In this document: positions 55,691 to 64,000 of the stretch, one piece after another | Layout of the letters: every line of letters begins with the position of its first letter | Position numbering within the stretch: position 1 is the stretch's first letter | From: Sipunculus nudus | Lineage: Eukaryota; Annelida; Sipuncula; Golfingiida; Sipunculidae | Assembly (NCBI GenBank): GCA_026874595.1 | Contig: CM049307.1 | Location: 80,762,643 to 80,826,642 of the forward strand | Direction: 5' to 3' | Length of the DNA stretch: 64,000 nucleotides | Notes under the pieces: model-generated | What the model was told of the DNA's origin: nothing | Database searches by the model: none | What the model saw: only the letters and a program-made list of their open reading frames with translations | Position numbers and translations under genes: made by a program

Positions 55691-56930
55691 AACGTCATGA
55701 AACCATAGTGTCCCGACTTTGTCTGGGGATACAATGATGGTCTAAGCAAAATGTATGGTTGTTGAGCTATCAGGAACTAATCCCATAGCTTGCTCGATAC
55801 CTGTCAGTCTCAAACGGAATACCACACAGGCCACATTTAAGATCAAAATATAGCAAAAGATCAAGAAAATCCATGCAAGAATTATTGTGAAACGGGTGCT
55901 TCCATATTAATTTTTATTCAATACAAGCCAACTGTACTGAACTTTCATAAATGATGGTCATATTTATTAAGAAATCTTTGACCCAATGCAAGATAACATT
56001 AATATACATCCCACTGCATTCACTTTAATAGTTCTTGAGATAATATGTTCTAAAGGAATTTAAAGATGGCTTACTGGTGGCCATATTGGATTTCTGACAG
56101 GTTGGAAATTGAACAACAAACATTCTCTTAAAGGGACCAAATATCATAAAAAAATCACAGAAACTGCCCTGGCAAAAGGATTTCTAAAATGGCTACTTGG
56201 CAGACATAATGGTTTTCTGAGAAGTCTGACATTTGATATCACACATCCTCCAATAAAACACTAAACTTGAAAAATTGCTTCAAAGAATGTAACAGTTATG
56301 AATGTCCAAAACAATTCAAAAGGTATGATCAGGTTGGAGGGCTTTCATATCAGATTTATGAACATGCAAATGTAAAAGTGCAAGTCCAATTTGTTTTAAT
56401 TATCAGCTTGCTATTTAATGGGGTCAGCAGGGTAGGTAAACTGCAAAACCTAAAAGAAAAGAAATGCAGAAAGCATCACTAAGAGTCTTGTAATCAAATA
56501 AAGCCATCCTAAATCCAGGTAAAGACCCACATATTATCAGAACAAACACTTGCTGGTATATCTGATGATTTGTATAATAATATTCAGATATCTAGAAAAC
56601 TAAGTTTATTGCTATGATTCCATGACATAAACTGCAAAATGTTCCCATCATTTTATAAATCAGTAGCTAAACCTTAACACTTAACTCTCATAGTCTTAAT
56701 GCCTGGCCAAAACATTCCGGAAACAGTGTTTTTGTTATGCACTAATGATATATCCTTATCACCCCATGAGCTGATACAAAAGGGAGTCATATATCACAAG
56801 TGTCACTGACAATTATGGGCACATAGTGAGATGTACCAGTTGTGAGTGCCATGGTTATATATATTAGAAAACAAGAAAAATAGAGATGATCTACAAAATA
56901 AGTTATTGTGAACATCCCTGACCTATGACC
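55691..56930. other. No gene; old dispersed repeat sequence
   Basis: Contains repeated fragments such as AAAGATGGCTTACTGG and AAAATGGCTACTTGGCAG at about 60-110 bp spacing, but no clean unit. No gene was recognised. Confidence 0.4.
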
Positions 56931-57785
56931 TTGGCCTTTTGCCCACATATCAACTGGATTCTTTCTAAATGATGGGTAACTACTTACCACTTACATCTGG
57001 CCGGGTGTAATTACTCGGCAACCAATGAGTGAATAACTTAGACCTGCAACCTTTAACCTCCTGACCAGCTGACCTCAAAATCAATTAATTATTTCTTCAT
57101 GCAAAAATACCCATAAATATGAAGTTTGAATCAAATTCAGTGATGCATAGATGTGGCATATGTGAAAGACTGAAGGTTTGGGTTGAACAGTTTCACCAGA
57201 AATATGTTCACAAGCATTTAGAACAATATTGTGACCTTGACCTTTGACCTTTTGAACTCAAGATCAATAGGCTTCTTCTCCTATTGGTAGGCAAGCCATA
57301 TATGACGGATTGAAAGTATAGATTGAAAAGTTTGCCTTAAAACGACTCCACGCAAGAAGAGGGTGCTGTGAACTTGACCTTTGACCTCAAAATCAACAGG
57401 TCTTTTCCCCTGTTGGCAGAGAAGCGATATCAGTGCTGAAAGGTTTGGAATGAAAGGTCTAGCTTGAAATGTGTCCACAACTTTTTCAAAGAAGTTGATC
57501 CTGTGACCCTGACATTGGACCTTGTGACCTCAACATCTATAGGATTCTTCTCCCACTTAGTAGATGAGCTATATGTGAAAGATCAAAGAATTGGGATGAA
57601 AGGTTTGGCTTAAAATGCATCCTGAGGCTTTTCAAAGAAGTTGGTTCTGTGACCTTGACCTTTGACCTTGTGACCTCAAAATAATTATGGTCCTTCCCCT
57701 GTTGGTAGGTGAGCTGTATGTGAAAGATGGAAGGTTTGGGATGAAAATTTTGCCTAAAAGAATTATTTCTGGGGGGTGCAAACAC
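56930..57785 (+). repeat. Tandem array, units of about 130-150 bp with TGACCT runs
   Basis: GTGACCTTGACCTTTGACCT-type strings recur at about 57,233, 57,371, 57,503 and 57,650, separated by conserved GTTGGTAGGTGAGC, AAAGGTTTGG and GCATCCAC-like blocks. Confidence 0.8.
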
Positions 57786-58012
57786 ACCCCATAACTTCGA
57801 GAATATAGGTCGCAGTGACCTAATTTCAGGTTTGCAAGGAGATCTTTTTAGAACCTCTAAGACTGCATAGGGTTCATGGCCCTAGCCCCTACGGTTACGA
57901 TTTGTGCCCTGCTAACGGACGGACGGCCGGCCGGACGGACAGACGGAAGGACGCCGGACAAAGACCCATCGCTATAGCACAGCATGACTGAAAGTCAGCT
58001 GAGCTGAAAACT

Positions 58013-58920
58013 TGTGGGGGGGGGGAAAGAAAAATATACAAGCTCATTACGTAAAAAGCATCAAAATTACCTCAGATTGCACCTAAATTTCCATAAGTTT
58101 CCACAACGGGGTGGGGGTTGGGGTATTGCCAAACTCCTTCGAGCCCCCCCCCCCCCGTCCCCCACCTCCAATATTCGCCCCAAGCGTCCGTTCACTAGAG
58201 CCGTGCGAGTCAGAAATTTATCTCTGCATTTATTGACAAACATGCATGGTACGTCAGTCTCAGGCCGGACATTGATGCATGTGTATATCCAATGCCTCGG
58301 AATAAATCAAGATAATTTCATTTGTTACTGCTATGTATGATTTTGTGAACTATATATAATGAGCCCCATGCGTCATAAATGATAAATGGGACATCTGAAA
58401 ATGAAGTTTAGTTATTGTCTGATTACTGAATACGTTTATATTCATATTAACGTAAGACTTCAGATTTAACATGTGCACAATACATGCTATATTAATACAA
58501 TTATCAAATTATATTCAGTTATGTCCAATGTAAGATGAAAATATATCAAACACACATATAAGGTCACTTAATGATGATACCAGGTACAAAATAAACCATT
58601 TGAAAATACTATATAAAAATATAATCATGCCCCTTGATGAACATTCCATTAGACATTCGCTGTTATAATATTATGTCCCATTAAATCAGGGGCGTCACTT
58701 TCTGGCAAAGAGGGGGATTGTCAATGTAATCACCCCCCCCCCCAGAATAATACAGAATTATAGGCTTTGGTTCCATTTATGAGTTTACTGTGAAATATAT
58801 TATATCTAAACCTGGTTTAGAATTAACTTATCCTGGAAACATTATATTTATATAAGCGGTTTTTTTTTTAATTTATAAATTGAATCGTAACATATATGAA
58901 ATGTGAATAAGTATCATAGG
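58013..58920. other. No gene recognised
   Basis: Has G and C runs near 58,015 and 58,145 and a poly-C run near 58,733-58,743. No coding similarity was seen. Confidence 0.4.
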
Positions 58921-59049
58921 CGGCGAAAGCAAATATTCATTCGGCGGGGGGGGGGGGGGGGGGAGGGTGGAATTTCACCGTCTATGCAAGCGGAAACATA
59001 GCGCACATGGATAAGCTCAATTCAGCGCTTTTTTTCAGCACTTCCTGCC

Positions 59050-59260
59050 GCTCTAGGACAACTACCCCCCAGACAATTACCCCCCGGACAATTACCCCCC
59101 GACAATTACCCCCCCCCCCCCGACAATTACCCCCCAGGACAATTACCCCCTTTGACAACTACCTCCGAGACAACTACCCTCCAGACAATTACTCCCCGGT
59201 ACAATTACCCCCTAGACAACTACCCCCCCCCCCCCCCCGGACAACTACCCCCATGGTATA
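59050..59260 (+). repeat. C-rich minisatellite, ACAATTACCCCC units (left arm of inverted pair)
   Basis: About ten units of GGACAATTACCCCC or GACAACTACCCCC with variable C runs. Its complement forms the array at 59,637-59,850. Confidence 0.9.
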
Positions 59261-59636
59261 ATAACACTTTTAAAATATACATTTTTCAAACTAAAAGTAA
59301 AATATTCCGATTGTAAGTAAAACAAATACCGATGATAATATTTCAGACCAAGCATAGGTGCATAATATGTATATTGTAAAAACAGAAAAAAATCCATCAC
59401 ATTAAGTTTTCATATACCAAAATACCATTCATTCTGATTCATTCTGATCCATTCTTACCAGTCTCTGTAAGTAATATTATAATAAGTAATAGCATGATAT
59501 TATTATCTAAAGTGATTTTCTTTTTATTTTTGTTTGCAATTAATTTTATTTATTTCTTTGGGATTCTGTTCTACTCATTAGCAACACAGAATATATTTAA
59601 ATGTATAACGTGTACTTTAAATCTGTGGTTTATACC
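59261..59636. other. Spacer between the inverted minisatellites
   Basis: About 375 bp of AT-rich DNA without recognisable coding content. Confidence 0.5.
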
Positions 59637-59850
59637 ATGGGGGTAATTGTCCAGGGGGTAGTTGTCTGGGGGGGGGGTAATTGTACCGGGGGGTAATTGT
59701 CTGGGGGGTAGTTATCTCGGGGATAGTTGTCCAAGGGGGTAATTGTTCTGGGGGGTAATTGTCCGGGGTGTAATTGTCTGGGAATTGTCCAGGGGGTTAT
59801 TGTCGGGGGGTAATTGTCCGGGGGGTAATTGTCCAGGGGGTAGTTGTCCT
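59637..59850 (+). repeat. G-rich minisatellite, GGGGGTAATTGTCC units (right arm of inverted pair)
   Basis: About a dozen units of GGGGGTAATTGTCC/GGGGGTAGTTGTCC, the reverse complement of the left arm. Shorter arrays of the same motif occur at 25,841 and 39,657. Confidence 0.9.
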
Positions 59851-60678
59851 GTTGCCACTTCCTGCCTATACTTTAGGGGTGGATATAACATGATGGCGTG
59901 GTCGAACTTCGGAAGGTATATTTACACTATAGTACTTGTAGTAGGCTATAAAAGGCCTGTACAGGAGAAAATACTGACTGTACACAACAGAGAGCAGCCT
60001 ACTTATTGGTTTTATACCAATCGGTTTTTTGGAGAGGAGTTGGCAAAAATGTAATTGTGGTGCCCGGTCTCCCCCCCCCCCCCCCCCCCGATTTTCGCCG
60101 CCTATGATTGAGTATAATATATATACTTGAAATGTGTCATACACGTGCTTATATATTTGAACCGTGTTTATATATACATTTACAAACTGCATTTGTTAAG
60201 AACTCGTGGAGGCGGCGCCTGCTGCTGACATATGAAACCACTCCTGTTTACTTTCGAGGTCATGGACTGAACGCGTCTACAGACTAAACTTGTCAGCAGT
60301 TTGCTGGCTCTTCATATCATACACACGGACACGCTGAACAATTTGCAGCCATAATACAGGAGCAAGAATTACGGGATAAACGCCAAGTGGCCAATAATGT
60401 CAAATACACCTATGCGATTTAACATGTTAGCCTCTTAGCCTCTCCACTGGGGGCTTGCGGAGCGCCACCGTGTGTCTGTGTAAGAGACTATTAAACATGT
60501 GCGCGGAGAGCTTAAGCAACAGTGTTATCATGTTATTTTGGCTCGCCTTCTTTACAATTATATGTCGTAACACTGCAGTAGTAAACCTGTTCACATTATG
60601 TTGGTTGTTGTCGTGTTTTAAGTAATGCATGCAGTATATATTACGTTTATGTTGAGTAAAACACGAATACCAACTTAC
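59851..60678. other. No gene recognised
   Basis: Contains a C run at about 60,071-60,089. Open frames lack recognisable features. Confidence 0.4.
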
Positions 60679-60735
60679 CTAGGTCGTGTGTACGCTGAGC
60701 CTGCCTTGTAGGTTGTGGGTGTCAGCGCTGAATGC
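60679..60735 (-). other. Candidate noncoding first exon of the GST gene
   Basis: A strong donor, CCTAG|GTAAGT on the minus strand, lies at 60,679/60,678. The upstream edge (about 60,735) is inferred from a TATA-like string. The GST coding exon 1 begins with an acceptor, so an upstream noncoding exon must exist. This is the best candidate seen on the same strand, and it would make an intron of about 8.4 kb. Confidence 0.35.
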
Positions 60736-60758
60736 AAGCTGTCCCGCTGTCAGTTGGT

Positions 60759-60770
60759 CAATATATATGA
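60759..60770 (-). promoter_or_regulatory. TATA-like element upstream of the candidate GST first exon
   Basis: CATATATATTGACC on the minus strand, about 25-30 nt upstream of the proposed exon start. Its function is inferred from position only. Confidence 0.3.
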
Positions 60771-60799
60771 GCGCAGACAAACACTCGTGTCGCTCAAAT

Positions 60800-62690
60800 G
60801 AAACTACCGCGGGAAAAGAGCTACAACCAATCCCCACCCCCAACCACGAATGACTTACGGAAATTCTTTGCTTTATCTACACCATGCATTTGTAAATACC
60901 CTGTAATTTCAGTTTTATTTACTTGTTTACTGCTGCTGCAAAATAAATAGCATTTATAAGTCTTTCAAAATAACCAAAGAAATTATCCAGCAGAGAATTT
61001 TGTTCGATCTGTTGTACAACGTGAGGAAACAAAGTTTATTAATTTCCTTTATATTCACTTTTCAACTTAATCAGTTAAACGTTAACCTGTTAAATACACA
61101 CACACACACATACACACCGATAAGATTATTGAATAGTCGCTGCTTGATCCTGGAAAATATAAAATAATATTATACAACATGACCACATTAGGAAGAATGT
61201 CGGAAGCTCGATTTGGGGGGGGGGGGGGAGGGGGGGGTATATCTGGGGCCACTCCGCATCTTTACACATTAAACAACTTTACGATCGGTGATGGGTTTTG
61301 TCGAGTCATCTGTGATGTTTAGTCGTGTCATCCACTAGCCAGGGTTGTTCATCTTGAGGTCAAAAGATAAATATGTGTACATACAAGGCATCAGTAGAGT
61401 AGGAGCCATGTTTAAAGTGTCATAGTGATTGGTGAATCCGTGTGTCATTCCAATCATTCCAGGTCACTTGGTACACAAGTAGTCCATTTATATTCCTCTC
61501 GTCTTGATAAATACTCTCGCACCGCCATTCATACCTGTGCATTAAACATTATTTGACATAACTTGTTTTGGTTTTACAACACTGGCTCATTTGCAGTATT
61601 TCGCATAAACATTTGCGCAATATTATGGCAAGAAAAAGTCCGCATACAGACATACAAACAATGACTGTGATGAATATATTGACATGTATAATAGCACGTA
61701 AACACGCCTAGCTTACACTTTAATAGCTCATGTTTTACACTAATTGATTGCAGCGTGCAGTGTCATTAATTATCTTAATGAATATCATTATGTGTTGCAA
61801 ATACAACCCATTTTGCAGTATATATAGCGGCAAACCCATATGACTGATACCCTTTAAATCACGAATATTTTAAAGGCATTGAAAATGTTTTAATACAGTG
61901 GTCGATGACGTCATATTTGTGGAATTATTATTCTTTCTTATTGTATACACCTGTGCAATGTTGTATACACATTGTCGGGTATTCTATCCTTCTAAGATAC
62001 CACAGTTGTGTTCACTATTCCCAGGTCAGTTCCCCCCCCCCCCCCCAAGTCATGCAGGAAGTGCGAGAACTGCGAGACAACTGCAATCAGTGAATGGTTC
62101 CAAACATACTGGTATACAAATACATTGCGAATGGGACTCGCAATTGTAACAAAATTACCATTGTATTTTGCGTATGTATTGCGAATAATTTACAATTGTT
62201 TTTGCGCATCTCATTTTAACATAGCACAACATTGGCGCGACAGGTATACAACCTCCAGCCGAATTAGTACGCATAAGTGTCTTTTGTACAATTGAGTGTG
62301 ATTGCAAGTGAAAAGTGATGCTAATTCGCACATTTTCCCAGCAGCTGTCGTGTCTCCAAGTAGTCGCACGCTGTCGCAGCCAAGTGAGATTAAGCCTTAA
62401 TGCACAGACATAAATGGCGGTTAAACATAGGCGAGAGAGTTTTATTAAGGCGAGAGGAATATGATTGGACCATTATGTTCCAGGTGAACTGGAATGGTTC
62501 GAGTGACACACGGACTCACTATAGTATTAGCACTGTGGACACGGCTCCTGGCCTGTTCATGCCATTGTGTGTATATCTAACCTTTGACCCCAAGATGAAC
62601 CCTGAATGACTTGACAAAACATCACAAATGACTCGACGAAATCATTACCGATCGCAAAGTCGCTTAAGGTGTAACGATGCAGAGTGGTTT
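60800..62690. other. No gene recognised
   Basis: Includes a short (CA)n tract near 61,097-61,115, a G-rich run at about 61,216-61,238 and a C run near 62,031-62,045. Open frames near 61,898-62,295 have no recognisable domains. Confidence 0.4.
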
Positions 62691-63360
62691 CAGATATACC
62701 CCCCCCCCCCCCCACTCTGACATTCTCCCTATAACTTGATCATGCTGTACACGCTCAGATAATTTTTTATGTAATATTATTATTTTGTTTTTCGAGAATC
62801 AAGCCGTAACTATGGTGTTTTTCTGTCAGTGTGTTATAATTTGCCTTTAGATAATTCTTATAGAAAATACCCTCTTCATAACATTTAGACCTACCCCATA
62901 TGGGCATGTAAAAGCTCCTGCGCATTGCGGTCTGCAGATTTTGAAGCCAACAAACCATAGCCAGCAGGAGAGTTATCTCAGAGTGTCACTGGGGATGATT
63001 AATTGAATTGCATGTGAGGATGAAATTGAACATGAGTACAAAGGAAAAATATAGGTTCGTTTTAATTCATGAAAATTTAACGATAGGCCGAGAAGCCCTT
63101 TCCTGATATTAGGGATGAAATTATATCCGGATCCGGGGGGCAAACTGTTCCCCTTAGATACAATTACCATATTTCTGTCCATTTGACCAGTTAATAGAAA
63201 AACATGAAATAGATTATTATTATACAATTTTATATTTGATAATAAATTTTTACTTTTTTCTTATCAATTTGGGAATTGATTAGCACATACTGTTAATCAC
63301 TTTGTTTTAAAGTAAGTTGAGTCTTGCAAAAGTTATACCCATGCAGGAATCGTTCTCTCT

Positions 63361-63362
<2 letters not shown>
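62691..63362. other. No gene recognised
   Basis: Starts with a poly-C run (about 62,700-62,713). No coding similarity, RNA gene or repeat array was recognised. Confidence 0.4.

Positions 63363-63416
<54 letters not shown>
63363..63416. repeat. (AT)n microsatellite
   Basis: About 54 bp of alternating AT. Confidence 0.95.
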
Positions 63417-63419
<3 letters not shown>

Positions 63420-64000
63420 GCAAGTGGACACAATTTTAAAGGGGGGAAGATATTTTACAGGTCCCATCCCACTGAGTTTTCCACCAAATGCGGGAGCCAA
63501 TTTTTTCATTACATGTTGAACCGGCCCGGTATATAGCGACGCGTACACTGCTGTGGAGGCTAACAACCCTCCGAGGTCAATTTTCCCACGGTTTTGTAAT
63601 ATTATAACTCCATGATATTTCTGACCCTGACAAAATCGACAGTATTCCTGGGAACAAACTGACTATACTTTATAGCTCCCAATGTTAGTAAAGTTAATAC
63701 GTGATATAATTACACTATTATATATATATATGTCAACAAATTCATTCGTAACGTTAATAATAGCTTAAACGTTTAAACCCCATATTCAATTTATGCATGC
63801 ATGGGTCATTGACTCATTATAAAAAACATTCGGAATAATATACTTTTATTGATGACTCATTATAGTGTGGACTGAATATAATCAGTTTCTTATAAAGGGT
63901 TTCACGCAACGAGCCTATACGGGCCCATGTTTGTACACCATATATACGATCAGATGCATTTTCGTTCTTTTTGTAATTATAATTATTTTAGTTTGTAATT
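63417..64000. other. No gene recognised
   Basis: AT-rich terminal stretch with a short (AT)n near 63,720-63,730. Nothing else was recognised. Confidence 0.4.

Larger units (their letters stand above)
53488..58012 (+). mobile_element. Composite of repeat element B (copy 3) with element A inside
   Basis: It starts AAACAAGTGACTCAGGGGTC, then GACGCTCAGCTG, and ends with GGACGGACGG, then GGACAAAGACCCATCGCTAT, a two-part hairpin (57,977-58,006) and GAAAACTTG. These match both ends of element B copy 1. Inside lie element A copy 2 (53,652-55,690), a 290-bp tandem array and a 140-bp tandem array. I infer nesting or successive expansion; only the ends are directly supported. Confidence 0.45.

Noticed and set aside
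59007-59261. Proline/threonine-rich open frame
   Set aside because: It is the translation of the ACAATTACCCCC minisatellite.
60427-60630. 67-codon minus-strand frame upstream of the candidate GST first exon's donor
   Set aside because: No recognisable domain, not conserved with anything else in the window, and it lies on the intron side of the donor.

Overview
The window looks like nuclear DNA of a mollusc, most probably a bivalve. The basis is AT-rich sequence with many (AT)n tracts, long poly-C/poly-G runs and dense non-autonomous repeats. It holds Toll-like receptor genes with a single coding exon in a cluster, and a sigma-class glutathione S-transferase split over five coding exons with GT-AG introns. 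The repeat units built around TGACCTTGACCTTTGACCT and GGTGGCGCCACC match my recollection of bivalve genomes. The species was not identified.

Layout. 1-3,140: no gene; one 2-copy tandem repeat. 3,141-8,150: TLR gene 1 (minus strand) with its flanks. 8,150-11,700: mostly unannotated, with one relic exon 2 of a sigma GST at 10,242-10,321. 11,706-16,550: a 4.8-kb element with hAT-like ends and an imperfect 8-bp target duplication. It carries a frameshifted ORF with PIN/FEN1-like and Cys-rich CXC-like regions, but no transposase that I can see. 15,318-29,183 and 29,184-42,995: a 13.8-kb direct tandem duplication. Each unit holds part of that element, a 35-bp-arm hairpin, a LINE 5' fragment, TLR gene 2 or 3 (identical proteins), and a short hAT-like element. 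42,958-44,396: start of a repeat-rich zone. 45,438-52,280: sigma GST gene (minus strand), whose introns are packed with repeats. A candidate noncoding first exon and TATA box for it lie at 60,679-60,768. 53,488-58,012: a composite of tandem repeats. 59,050-59,850: an inverted pair of G/C-rich minisatellites. 60,800-64,000: no gene recognised.

How the genes relate. All three TLR genes are on the minus strand. Each has a noncoding 5' exon, a 0.7-0.9-kb intron and one coding exon. Gene 1 and the gene 2/3 type come from an older duplication that included about 5-6.5 kb of flanking DNA. Genes 2 and 3 come from the recent 13.8-kb duplication. That duplication is a mosaic. Its first 8.8 kb, including the TLR, differs at only two substitutions found by eye plus microsatellite lengths. 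Its last 5 kb differs by roughly a few percent. Gene conversion, a recombinant origin or an assembly/haplotype artefact could each explain this. The TLRs are innate immune receptors and the sigma GST is a detoxification or prostaglandin-synthase type enzyme. Nothing in the sequence links the two functionally.

All alignments and counts were made by eye. No database search was possible.
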